From NCBI RefSeq assembly GCF_000524555.1, contig NZ_CP007154.1, positions 310,001 through 374,000 on the forward strand: DNA of 64,000 nt. Reading direction: 5' to 3'. The position numbers and the translations under genes were made by a program. Below are positions 1 to 14,100 of the stretch, in pieces. The DNA is from Mesomycoplasma bovoculi M165/69. Its GTDB lineage: Bacteria > Bacillota_I > Bacilli_A > Mycoplasmatales > Metamycoplasmataceae. Numbering within the stretch: position 1 is the first letter of the stretch; each line of letters starts with the position of its first letter. The notes beneath the pieces are model-generated. The model searched no databases and was not told where the DNA came from. It saw only the letters and a list, made by a program, of their open reading frames with translations.

Positions 1-3000
1 ATCACTGAGGTGATTTTAATGGACAAATAGGTGATAGAACTAAATTCCAAATTAAAAATCTTGATTTCTTACAAGATACACATAAATTACCAGTTGTGTT
101 CAAATATGACACTTCAAAACCAGATGGTTTTAAATATAGTGATTTATTCTTTACTAGTGCGCCTCTTATTGATTCAATTACAGCAAAACCACTTGGTGAA
201 ACTCAAGGACAATTTATTGTTAATATCCAAGATGAATTTGGAAGTTTTTCTGGTAAAACCTTACAAATTACTTATGGAACACTAGGTGCAGATGGACAAA
301 TTACTAATGAACATGCATCCAAATCTACACTATTTGTTTCAACTCAAACATCATCAGAAAATTCTAAATTATCAACAGGTAAAAGAAAATTATCCCAAGC
401 TATTTTTACTATTGATGGCTTAACTAAATTTACAGATTATAAAATTAAATCTATAAAAGTTGTTGATGAAAAAACTCATAATGAAACTCTTGGAAATAAA
501 AATGATGCAACAACTGGAGCTGCTGAGTTAGCATTGCAAAGTGGTAATCAAAACCGAAGTTTAACAAACCCAACTTTAAAAACATTAGCTTCTTCTTTTG
601 CAGTAACAAACATTGAACAAGTTAATAGTGCAAGTTTAAGTAAGGATAGTGCTACTGTTAAAGTTTTCTTTGATAATAATGTTGATGGTTGATTAAATGC
701 ACAACACCAAGCTCTTTACTTACGTTATAAATCACGCAAAGATGGACAAGTTAGTGTATCCAGAGCAGTAGCAACTCCAACTCAAACCGGAAATTATTTT
801 GAATATAGTTTAAATAATTTAGAAGCTGGTACTAAATATGAAATATTAAGTTTGTCTAAAACTAATAATATTAATGACAATGATATAACTGTAACACTAC
901 CAACAGGTAGTGGTGATAACAAAACCTTTGAAACTTTACCAACTATTAAAGGTGTTTCATACACAACACATCCAGATCAAAATAAAGTTAATATTAAACT
1001 TCAGTTAGAAAATACTGCTGGAATTGATTTGCTTGCAAATACTGGTTCACATAATTTAAACATTAGAGTTGCTGAAATTGATAATGCTGGGCATGCAACT
1101 AATGTTCAAGTACCTTTAAATGGTTTAACTGTGATAGGAGAAAATAACCACAAAACTATTAGTTTTGATTTAGCAACAGGAACTAATATTTATGCTGGTA
1201 ACTTTTATAAAATTGAATCAGTTACTTTAAATAGTACTAATTTAGAGTTTTCTCAAGGTGTGACTGACGATGATAAAACCTTTGATACTGGAATTAGTCA
1301 AACTACTGTTTCAAACATAACTTCAAGTAGTCCAACTCATAATTCTGGAGTATTTAAAATTAAATTTAATGATAAAGATAAGTTTTTAGTAGGAAATTAT
1401 CAAGCTAAAATTAAATATGGAACTCCAGATAATTCACCTATTAGTGATTTAGCAACACAAACTATAGACATTAATCAAAATAACTTCACTAGTGGTGTTG
1501 ATTTTACTCTCAATAACCTAGTTGCGGGACAAAAATATGAAGTTAAAGAAGTATATGTTGAACGTATTGCTAACAAAAATTATTTACATGGTATTTTCTT
1601 ACCAGAAAAATTAAATGTTAATCAGTTTAGCACTTCTGACAACATCGCAAAAGGTAATATTCCTATTGCAGCTCAACTTTTAACTGATGTTGATATTGAG
1701 TCAATTACTACAGTTTCACTTACTGAACAAACAGCTAAAATAGCAGTTAATTTTAGAAATGATGATCAAACATTACAAAATATGTTAAAAACTCATAAGC
1801 TAAAATTAACTTACAAGCTTTGAGATGCTGGTAATGCTAATTTTGTATCTTATAAAGGATATCAAGATTTTAAAACAATTCATGATACACAGGTTGTTGA
1901 GGTTGATGATTTAGCAATTGCTCAAAGTGGTAAAAAATCTAATAATATTGCAGAATTTACTATTCAACAAGCATTTAAAGGTGCAAAATATTATGTAGAC
2001 AAAGTAGAATTTATACCAAAACAAGGTAGTGGTGCTCCAAAAACTATTGCTTTTGAATCCCCATTATCAGCGATAGAAGCTCGTTCATTTGGAATTAAAG
2101 CAAGCACTGCTGAAATTGCAAATGTTACATCACATTTTACTGAATCAACTAATACATCAGCTAGAGTAACAATAGATTTTGCTCAAAATGATGTTTTCCT
2201 AGTGGGTAAAAAAGTAGCACTTGAGTATTATGATGAACAACATCCGGGAACTAAATATTATAGTCAATCTATATTAACTAGTCAATCAGCTTCTTCAACT
2301 GGTAATTTACACAATAATGTTTCTGCAAATTTTTTAATTGAAGGTCTTAATCCAGGTTCATCATATAAAGTTGTTACAGCTGTTGTTGGTGATGAATCTA
2401 TTCAAATTAATTTAAATAATAGTTTAAATGCTAATGGTGGAAATTCAATTAAATTCCAAACCGCTACTCAAATTAACACTATTTCTGTTACTAGTATAAA
2501 TGACACATCAGCAAATATTACTTTGAATGTTGCCAATACTTTAACTAATCCTAATTTACAATATACAGATACAGATGAGGTTCAAGTAACATTTCAACCA
2601 ATAAAAATTATTACTGAACAAACCCCTGGTTCTGCCGGAGAAGTTACAGTAAATGGTCAATTCCAAGGTAATGGAACTAGAATTGTTATTAATAATAGTC
2701 AATTCACGACTCATCAATTACAACAATACACAGAGTACTACATTAAAGCTGTTAGAATTACACCAAGAGGTGCGCATGCTCAGGAGAAAAATTCTAATAT
2801 TTATTTTAACAAGAGTCTTGAGACTACTGGTCTTTTAAATACCACTCGTTATTTCTCAACAACAGGTACTAATATTTATTTAGATACAACTTATAATACC
2901 AGTGGCTTTACTGCAGGTTATAAAGCTGAAGCTGTTACAACAACATCAGCAAAAGTTACTTTTAGAGTTAATGAAGTAGGAAAAGCAATTGCGAAAGGTA

Positions 3001-5132
3001 AAACTTTTGTCTTAAAGATAAAAAATGGAGATGACAGTGGTGCTGAAGAACAAACCAATTATTCAGCTTCTGTTGATCCGCATGGTGATTTAAGCTTTTT
3101 AGTAGATACTAATAATTCAAATGGATTATTAGATGTTGGTAAAAAGTATAAAGTTATGGAAGTAACCGAACTTCAAAGTAGTAGTAGTAGTAGTAGTAGT
3201 GTATCTGGGGTTGCAAACAAACTTTTTGCAACAAAATATAAAGATGAAACTGTTGATAGTGTAACAATCGATTCACCAAATGGAAATGGTCAATGGAATA
3301 GAAACCCTTATAGTTATGAAATACCATTTAAACTTAATTTAGTAGATCCAAACATTGTCGGAACTGCTACAGAGAGACAAGGACAACAATTAACAATTCG
3401 TTATAATGATGGTGGAACAACCAAACAAGAGCACACTCTTACAGCTAATTGAGATGAAGCGAGTCAAAGTTATAAATTGCCTGTTACTGATGTAAGAGAT
3501 TTAATTGGAAAAGAATTAACATTATCTGTTGCTAATTTCAAACAAAAAGAAAATCCATTATCTCAAACACTTGATAAAACAGAAACACTAGATAAATTAA
3601 CTAGTGGTTATGAAATTAAAACTTCATTGGATTCTAACTTTCTAATAGAAGGTGCTGTAAGCACTGATGTTTCTATACCAGATTTAATTGGACTTACATT
3701 AGCGGTTTATGATCCAACACATGCTATTAGACAAACGCCTCTAATTTCATCGGCAACTTCATTAAATAACAATAGATTCCTTATGATTCCTTATGATGAA
3801 AATATTGTTAAAGTACCTACTGATTTAAATGTTATATCAACTACTAACAGTCAAAATGGTCGTACTGTAAATTCTTGAGAATACTTTTTCAACCCACCTG
3901 GAGGTGGAGGATCACTACAAAATGGCGCTTCAGGTTGAGCGCATAGTCAGCAAAATAATAATTGACAAAATTCAATAGACCAAGGTGAAGGTAGAGCTAA
4001 TTCATCAAGAGGTGCAGGAAATGTTTTTGACATGAGAGGGCCTATTGCTAATAATTTTTATTTTTTCCATCTTATGACTAATTTTGGTAGTAGATTTGGT
4101 GATATAACAAATCAAACTATACAGAAAAAACAAGGAATAACACCTAAATTTTTACGTTTTGATCCTATACCCCAAACTCAATATACACCTTATAAAAAAG
4201 ATACTTCATTGATTACTATTTATTATGACTATCAACAATTTTTTGATACATTTCCAAGTTCATCATTTGTTGAAATGGACTTAACTAAATTTAAAATTTT
4301 TGGTCAAACACCTTTTGTTAAAAAGTCATACACTATACCAACGGGTAACAAATATGATACACAAGTTTCTAACAATAAATGATTCACTTTCCCACAAAAA
4401 ACAAAAGATAGATTTGTCGTTAGACAATTGGAGAATGTTGCTCTTAGTGATGCTAATTTTAATAAACTTTTAAGTGGCCAAAGAAATGTAGTTAAAATAT
4501 GAAAAAATGGTAGTGAGAAAACTTATAATGTTGGATATGAGTCTGATAATGGTACTTTATTTGCTTATGCCAATTTAAAAGTTCAAAATATTTTTGGAGA
4601 TATTTTAGCTCCATTATATTTACCAAACCCTGAATTTTATAATAATCCTAATTTCGCTCTTTTAGAATCTAAATATGAATTAAAAAGAGATTCTAGTAAT
4701 AATGATGACCCAGTATTTAGTGTAAGAATATCTGATACTCCATGATATTCATTGCAACAAAAAATTCAAACATACTACCAAGGTCAATCCAAACAAGGTA
4801 GTACATATTTTAGCCTTTTTGCTGTATTTTTGGATTATAATGGAAGGATGTATTTTGCAGGGGATAGTAATGGTGGAGCGGTCTATCCATTATCCAATTT
4901 TGATAATGATCAAGGAAAATGAATTAATTTTCACCTAAAACCAGCTTTAGATAAATTAGGATATTATAAGGGTAGTCAATATGATAGCAAAAATAATCCT
5001 TTAATATTTTTAGGAGTTTGAGGTCGTTTCTCAGATAGTCCAAATACAGATGCTAAACTTAGAACTATTTATTATCGTCCTGATTACTATGCACGAAATA
5101 AGGCATTTTTAATCACTCCTTATAAACAATAA
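1..5132 (+). CDS. Giant repetitive surface protein, C-terminal part (5' end outside window)
   Basis: The reading frame enters from the left edge (first full codon at base 3) and runs to TAA at 5130-5132, giving about 1709 residues. Many in-frame TGA codons are read as Trp. I do not recognise a named family with certainty. Most of the protein is a series of beta-rich modules of roughly 100-130 residues with recurring elements: a strand such as SATVKVFFDN or SANITLNVAN, then F-x-L-x-x-L-x-x-G-x-x-Y and I-x-S-V-T-L. They resemble the fibronectin-like repeats of large mollicute surface proteins (DUF1410-type). A Gly/Asn-rich linker near 3880-4030 precedes a non-repetitive C-terminal domain that resembles the C-terminus of the next gene. 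Only 47 bases without a hairpin separate it from that gene, so the two probably form an operon. A surface or adhesion role is inferred from architecture only. Confidence 0.8.
3177..3200 (+). repeat. (AGT)8 trinucleotide tract, in-frame poly-serine
   Basis: Eight perfect AGT units inside the first giant gene encode eight consecutive serines between Gln and Val. A length change in whole units would alter the protein without breaking the frame, so it can give size variation but not on/off switching. Confidence 0.9.
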
Positions 5133-5179
5133 AAACATAAATTATTTAAAACTTTAACCATGAAAGCACGAGATTAACT

Positions 5180-8100
5180 ATGAAAAAAAAGATGTCAAAA
5201 ACTAAAAAACAAATACTAGCTCTTGGAATGTTAGCCCTTGGAGGGTTGAGTCTTGGTAGTTTAACCTTTATTCCTTATTTACTTCGTCATTGATCTACAA
5301 TTCAGTATGAAATTGTAAATTTTAAATCTGAATTTAACCAAAATGAGAAAAAATTTACATTGGATTTTGAACTTAGTGACTTAGATGCTTATAAGCTTAA
5401 ATATCAACCACTTGAAGTTAAGCTCTATAGTGATAGTAATGGTAAATCAATGGTTAGTGAGCATCTTGCTCACTACGATGACTTTAGTCGTTCTTGAAAA
5501 TTAGATGTTGATGCATCTAAATTAACTCCTGGGTCTCGTTATTATATTGGTATTGACTACAAAGAAGGTAAAACCCGTTTTGGGGCTAAAAAAATAGTTG
5601 GTTTTTCCAAAAATGTTGCTGACTTTATTAATGTACCAGCAGCAGTTAAATCTATCAATTTTGGTAAAATTGACACTGGAAGCGCTGCTGTTAAAGTTGA
5701 TTTTTCAGATGATATTAAATCTCTTGAAGGTAAAAAAGTTGCCCTTGAGTACTACTATTTACCTAAGGGACAAAAAGTTGCTGCCAAAGACCAAGTGGTA
5801 ACCACTTATGTGGATTTAACTACAGTTAAAGAAGGGGCCGCTGACTTTCAATTAAATAATTTGTTGCCAGATGCAGATTATTATGTCTCTGGAGTTAAAT
5901 TAATTAGTGATGGCCAAACTCCACGTGAGCTCACCAGTGCTGAACAAGAAAATATTCAACTAAGTGAAGGTTCATTTTTTAACACTCAAATTATTAACTT
6001 AAAAGTTAATAAAATGAAGGCTAGTGACGAACTTGATTTGGGCAAATTTGTCTTATTAACTTTTGATAAAAGCACCAATCCACAGTTGACAAAAGTTAAT
6101 AATATGCCAGTGGAAATTAGTTATGTAAATAGAACTAGCAAAGAACATGAAATTAAAGTTATTAGAACCACATTAGTTGATAATGTCATTAGTTTTCACT
6201 TAAATAGAGCTAATAATCACTTATTACCTTTGGGTTCTAGTTTTGAGATAGCTCAAATTAAAATTGCTGGAGCAAATGTTGAATTTGACAAAGGTGTAAG
6301 CAATGTTTTCTACTCACAAAATGGTATTGTCGCACTTAAAAGTAAAACTAGTGGGACAACTGCAAATGTAGAGACAACCTTTGCCAGTCAAGATGACATT
6401 AGTGGTTTGACAGCAAATGTTGATTTATCACCACTTGCTGAACATAAAGTTACAGCCACCATTGTACCACTTGAGAACAATTTATATAAAGCTACTTTTA
6501 ACATTAGTGGTCTTACCAATAAAACTGTTTATAATATCAATAGTATTTCTCTTGATAAATTACCTGAAAACACTGTTTTTGCAGGTGGTGATTTTGATTA
6601 CCGGAAATTTAATTTCGAAGAAGGAGTGCAGCGTTCCTTTTTAACTGGAATCAATGATTTATCTGTCTTTATTAAAGCAGCTCCACAAATTGAGACTAAC
6701 TTAGTAACCTACAGTTTTGGTTTTGGTTCTCAATCTAACTATTTAAATTCTAAACAATTAAGACTAGCATATCACTTAGATGGTGATGGCCACACTTATT
6801 ATAGCCAAGTAGCAACAGCTGCTGGAAATGCTGTTAATTTTAAATTAAATGAGTTTTTAGCAGGGCGTAAATATCATCTTGACAACATTGAAATTATTGG
6901 TGAGCCAAATATTAATGTTGTCATCGATGGTGATCAAACTGATAGAGACTTTTACACTCGAGCAATAGTTAGTGATATTAAGTTTGAAAACATTAGTGAA
7001 ACAAGTGCTAAAGCCAAAGTATTTATTAAATCTGATTTGGAACAATGAAAGAAAATTGCCGACAAAGATGCTGGTAAAGTAACTTTAGTCTATAGTGCCG
7101 GAGCTCACAATACCTTGGTGGCTTCAACTGATATTCAATTTGAGCCTAGCAAATTAGTTGAAAAAGATGGTGGATTTGAACTTGAGTTTGATCTTACTGG
7201 TTTAAATCGTAAAACCAATTATTATATTGATAATTTAATTTTTGACAGTCCAAATACAACTACCTTATTTTCAGGTGCTAACATTGTAGCTTTAGATAAA
7301 TTCTTTACCACCAAATTTGAAAATGCCTCAGCACTTTCAGTTAATACTTACAATGTTAGTCAAGATAAAGCCACAGTTGAAATCCAGTTTAACCCAGATA
7401 CTGACTCATTTTTAGATGGTCACAAATTTAGATTAGTACTTAAGAAAAATGATCAAGTAATTAACTCTGGGCCAGGTAGTGCTCAAGGCTCAACTGAAAG
7501 TGATTCTACAAAAGATGTATACGTAGCAGAAGTAAAATCATCAACTATTCGTTTTGATCTTACAGGATTAGATGCAGGTTCTAAATACACTGTTGCTAAT
7601 TTAGTTTCAGTTGGTGAAACAGGACAAGATGCAACTCAATTCTCAAACTTGAATTTTAACTTTACAGATCCAAGCCTAAGTAGTCAAACTAGTTTTTATA
7701 CAAGTCCTGATATTACAAGTATTGACACTACATTTCCTGAAGAACAACAAGCTAAAGTTGTTGTTCATGTAGAATCACAAAAACCTGGTCTTAGTTATGC
7801 AAATGGAATTAGTTTGGCTTACTTAAACAAAACTACTAAAGTTTTAGAATTTGCCACAGGAAGTTTTGATAAAGCTAAAAAAGAATTTACTTTTGAATTA
7901 GGAAAAACTAATCCATTACAAAAAGTAACTGATTATGAAATTCAACGTATTGTTGCTGAACAACACGAAATACCTTTTGCAAAAAATTTTAATGAACAAA
8001 ATAAACAATTTTCTACTAGTGCGAAAACTGCACAAATTATTGCAGTTCAACAAGTTGGACACTCTGTTAATGAAATTAAAGCAGTGCTTAACTTTTCTAA

Positions 8101-11100
8101 CAATGACACTTATTTAAATGGTGAGACTTTACAAGTTCAATTAAATAAACAAACTGGTGGTCAACCAGTAGCAACAGCTACTGCAGTTGTTAAAAACAAT
8201 AGTGCAGAATTTGATTTCAAAAATTTAACAGATGCTGGAGTTCAATATTCAATTGGGCAAATTACTCATACAAGCACTAATGGTGGTAGAGTTACCGAAT
8301 CTATTAATTTCAAATATGATTCTAATGCTAGTGCCCAAAAAGACAAACTTTATACTTTAGGTGAAATTAAAAGTATTACTTATAATAGTGCTAAACAGTC
8401 AGATAGTGCCACTGTAACCATTTCATTCACTGATGCTGAGAATTTCTTCAACCAAAATCCATCAACAAAAATTGCACGTAATGCAATACTTAAATATAAA
8501 GATGATAACAACAATCACTTTAGTGCAAATGCTCAAATTGGTAGTGGTTCTGTAAGATTTGACCTTAACAACTTAAAAGAATTTACTCAATATACTGTTG
8601 AATCATTAGAAATTAGTCAAATTAATGGACCAATTAAATTTAGCACATTGGCAAACACTCAAAAGAACTTCTATACAAAAGTTGCAACTATTAGTTTAAA
8701 TGATGTTATTTATACTAATAAAACTCCAACTGAAAGTGAAGTTACTTTAGTATTTGACTCTGGTGATCAAAAAGTTATTAATGGTAAACAAGTAAATGTT
8801 ACTTTGCAACGAAATGGTCAAATTAACACTAACACTGACAAACAAGCTCATGCAATTATTTCATTTAATAGTCAAACCAACCGTTATGAAGCTAAATTAG
8901 ATTTTAATAATTTAACTTCTGGTGTTCGTTATGATTTGAAAATCTTGAGAATTAGTCAAACTAAAGATGATCCATCTGCACAAGCAACTTCAACAATTAA
9001 TGTTGATACTCGCAAAATAATCCAAGAACGCAAAAATAGTTTTGCAACAACAGGAGTTGTTGAAGAAATTAGATTAGATGGGAACCCATCTGATAGACAA
9101 GCTAGAATTCACATCCAATTCCAAGGAGATACAATTGATCAAGTTGCTGGTTTTGAAAATAGAAGCGCTACTCTAGTGTATAAAAATAGAGAAACTAACC
9201 AATTAGTTTCAGATACTCAAACTATTCATAACAATAGTGCTACCTTTACTTTGTCTAACCTTGCAAAACAACAAATATATGACTTTGTTTCACTTAAATT
9301 AGATGGAATCACTGAGATTCAAGATGATAGTTCTAAATCTAAAGATGATGTTAATAAAGTACAAGAATTTACAACTTCATTTGCAAATGTTGAAATTATC
9401 GATATTCAACAAAAAGTTGAAAATGACAAAACTGTAGTTACAGTCTTTTTCAATCCAGATATTGATGAAGTTGCTATTAATAAATATCAAGCAGCTCTTG
9501 AGTATACTCCACAAGGAGAAGGTCAAAAACGAGTATCACAACAAGTTGACATTGATAACTTTAGAGCAGTGTTTAACTTAGAAGATGCTACTTTAAAAGA
9601 AGTTTCGGCTTTTGATATCAATGCTGTAACTCTTAGTCCAAAATCAAGTGGTGCAAGACGTGTGACAAAAGCAGTACCAGTGGTTCCACCAACAGCTAAC
9701 TTCTCAACTTTATTAAATGGGACTCTTAAAAATAAAAAAATCTTCTACTCAGCTCCTAAAATTACAGATGTTCAAGCAACAACAACCGATAACACCGCTA
9801 ACTTAACAATTAAAGTCAATCAACCTGAAAACACTTACACCGGAAATAATGTAGATGCTTTATTAGTGTTTAAATCCATCAGAACAGGAACAACTGATGT
9901 TAAATTAATTAAAGCTACCTCAGCACAAATTAGTGGTGTTGAAAAAACCTTTAATTTCAATTTAACAGATCTTGATAAGTTTACTGATTATGAAATTGAA
10001 GAACTTCGTCTCAATGGTAATATCATTAAATTTAATGATGATATTCGTAGAGTTCACACAGATAGAAAACAATTTAAAACTAAAGTAACTAATGTTGAAA
10101 CTCCTTCTTTTGTGCAAACTGTCAAAAATAAAAATGAAGTTGGAGCAAACATTTTATTTGATCCAGTTAAAGATTGATATTTAATTGGAAATAAAGTTAG
10201 TTTTGATGCTAATATAGATGGACAAACAAAAGCATTTGAAGCTATTGTTGGAAGTGATGGGCTAGCAAAATTAGATATTACTTCAGATGCACAAGGTGGC
10301 CACTTTAATGTTGAACCTGGTAAAAATATTACTTTCAACACAATTTCAGTTGTTGATCAAAAAGGATTGGGGCTCACTAACTTAGGAACGCTAATTAGTC
10401 CAGCTACTTTCAAAAATGATGATACTACATCAGCTGCACCTTCTCCTTTAACTCTTAAGTCAAAAGATTTAATTACAAGTGTTGTTCAGAAAACCTTAGG
10501 CACAAATAATGCTCAAATTGAATTAAAACTTGCTACAAGTGATAGATTAAATGGTGATTTAACCTTAAACTATTTAAATAAACAAGATGGAACTGTTAAA
10601 CAAGTTCGTACATCAGCTCCGTTGCCAACTGCTAATGGAAATGTAACATTCACCATTAATGGACAATCAGAGATTAAAAACCTTGTAGATTATCAATTAC
10701 AAAGTGTTCAAGCAAATGGTGAGACAATTAACTTTGACCCAGATGTAACAATTTCAGATCGTCAGTTTAGAACACTACCTAATACAATTAATGTTAAAAA
10801 TATTATTACAACATATAATCCACAAACTAAAACAGCAGTTGCAAGGGTAGAATTTGATGATACAGCCAGTCAATTCCTTGTAGGTAAAAAAGTTAGTCTT
10901 TCATATCAACCGCTATATCAATCTTTAGCTGCTAAAAAATCAGTCGCTACTATGGCCGCTGATGGTAGAACAGAAGCTACTATTAAACCAGATGGAACTG
11001 TTGAATTTAAACTAGATGGATCTTTAGATCCTAGTGTAGGTAATGGTGATATTACTATTGCAGATGTTCCAGGACGTGCTCCAGGTGGAAGTGCTACAAC

Positions 11101-14100
11101 TAACACCTATAGCACAAGTCCACAAGGTAATTCACAACTTAGTTTAGTCAATACACATGGCACACTAATTGATGGTATTAAATATCATTTTACAGAAGTT
11201 CGTGTTTTAGATGCTGATGTAACAAGCTTTAATACAACATTAAATTTAGTTCAACCAACTAATACAATTTTTTCAACATTACCAATTTCAACTTATGCAT
11301 ATCAAGTTAAAACCACTGAAAACGTTTCTAATGTTAATGCAACCATTGAAGCTTTTTATTTAACAAACCAACCATTAGAAGCCAATGCGCAAACTGCTCA
11401 AAAATTTTCTATTAGTTTGTATAATGAAACTAATAAGACAATTGTTAAAGCCAATGCTAAATCTTTTTCATCAGGGTCACCTTCAGTAGAAAATCTTACA
11501 GCTGGAGGACTAAACAATGCACAAAAATACTTTTGAAAAATAACATATCAAGTAGAGCTTGAAAAAGCTAGTTTGTACAAGATTGTTTCAACAAGTTATG
11601 ATGGTAAAGATGTAGAACTTTCCAGATATACCGATGAACATTCAAGCCAAAGTTCTGACAATCAACTTAAACAATTATTTACTACACCAGGAACTAAAAC
11701 TAAAGTTATTGGAATTCAGTATGATGCAATTCCTTTTGATGATAAGGCAACTATTAAAGTTCAATTAGATGATGTAGATAGCTTTGTAAGTAAAAATAAC
11801 CTAGAACTTAAATTAAGTTATCAACAAGTAGCTGGAGCAGGAATGGCAACTGGTGGAGCAGCACAACCAATTAAAACAGTTGATTCATCAAGTATTTCAC
11901 CAGATGGATTTGCAACCTTTAACCTTACCAATCTTTCAAGAGCATCACAATATCGAATTGAAAAAGTTGAACTAATAGGTCATGATGCTATTAATACAGG
12001 ACAAGGTCTTGAAATTCAAACTGTTACTAAAGGAACACAAGAAAGATCTGATTTTGGTTTTAGTGCTGCAACTACTAACCAAGAAAATCAAACACTTTTT
12101 GCAACTCGTAATCAAGCTATTAGCTCTACTTTTATACAAACTAATGGACCAACTGGAAATGGAAAAGGAACATTAACTATTCAATTTGGAAACACAGGTA
12201 ACCAAATTGCCAACACTACAGGAATTGTAACATTTGTTGAAGAACACACAGGTTCAACAGTAGAACAAGAAATTTTAGCTAACTCAAGTTCTAATTTTAA
12301 TAGCGATAGAATTAGTTTTAATTTAATTAACCTTAAAAAAATGGCAACCTATAAAATTAAAAAAGTATCTATTGGTGGACTTGATTACTTTATGCTTCCA
12401 GGTCATGATGAGTTTGAAACTAAACCACAAACTGCCAAAATTGTTGATATCCAATATAGTGATCTTGAATCAGTTCTATCTACAGATGATAAATTAGCAG
12501 CTACTGGTAAAATTAAAGTTATTTTTGATGGTTTAGAAAGTTATTTGATAGGTAAAACTTTAAGATTTAATTTAGCAACAAGTCAACCTGGACTACAAAG
12601 AACTATTGAAGGTCAAGTACAAAGCACACAAGGTTCTGATCCTTATGTTGAGATAACACTAGATCAAAATAATTTTAAATCTACTGATTCGACAAGTGAT
12701 AGTAATATTGTTGTTGGTAAGACTTGAAGGATTGATTCAATTCAAGTAGAAGGCGCACCAGATCTTGCAAATTTACAAATTCCCGTTGATCGAGGTGGCA
12801 CACGTTCTCAAAGAGCTGATGGTAAACGTGGTTTAGCATTCTTGAGACAATTCGACATACCTGGTTATTTTTCAAATATCACTCTTCAAAATGCAAGAGT
12901 TAATTCTAGTTCAACTATTAATTTACAATCTGTGCAATTTTCTGGACAAGTTGCTCAATTTAATGGCAAACAAGTTGTTGTCGAGTTAAATTCAAATCCA
13001 AATCACCAATACTTTGCAACAGCAAGTGTTACAGGTAATAGATTATCATTTACAGGTTTAAACTTAGATGGACTTCCAGGATTGACTGCTCACCATATAA
13101 CTAGCATTAAAATTGATGGTGTATCTTATCCTATTTCACCTGCAACGACAACAACAAATACAGCTTATACTAATGTTGAACATTTTACAGTAACTAGATT
13201 TGAGTGAGATGATGAACACTCTACCAAGACTGACACAAAATTAAAAGTTATCTTTGATCCAAAGGATAAGTGATTACCAGGCAAAAAGGTTATATTAAAA
13301 TACAAAGCTTTAATAGGTGGAGATAAAACTGAAAAAATGCTTTCCTCTTTTAAACAAACAATTAATAGTAGTGGTGAATTAGAAGCTGATTTTAATGTTC
13401 CTGTTAATGATAATGCAAATAGTTCTAATAATTCATTTGATTTTGCACAACATTATGAGTTCACAGGTGTACAATTGGCCGATTTCGATCCAAGAGCTCC
13501 AGAGTTTCGAGGATACAATCAAACCAAAGTACCAACAGCTATTTATGCCCCATCATTGGGATTACAAACAGATTCTGTTAGATTTTTCACAGCTTATCAT
13601 GAACCAAAGATTCAAGATACATCTATAAGTAACATTACAAATGTAGAAGGAAAACTTAACACATTTAAAGCGACAGTTTCTATAGGTTTTACTAACCAAG
13701 ATGCAATTGCAGGTCAAACAGCAACAACATGAGATATAAAATTTTTCAAACACATTAGAAGTAATGCTATTTTAGATGAACCAATTTCTACTACTGGTTT
13801 CCAAGTTGTTAATAAACATTGAGATGCTAATGATAAGAAATTTAAATTTGATATTTTTGGAGATTTAAGAGATCTTATTGATAATTTTAATGCTATAAAT
13901 GTTGCTGGATATGATCCAAATAGAGCCAACAATTTTTATATGGAGGTTTCATATCAATATTTCCAAAATCCATCCAAAAATGCATTAGAAAATGTCACTT
14001 TAACTGATAAAACAAGTGCTGGTACATTTTTAGATGTTGCATTCCCTAAAAAGTATGTTGAAATAACAAAGATTGAAGGAAAACAAACCACAGCATATGA

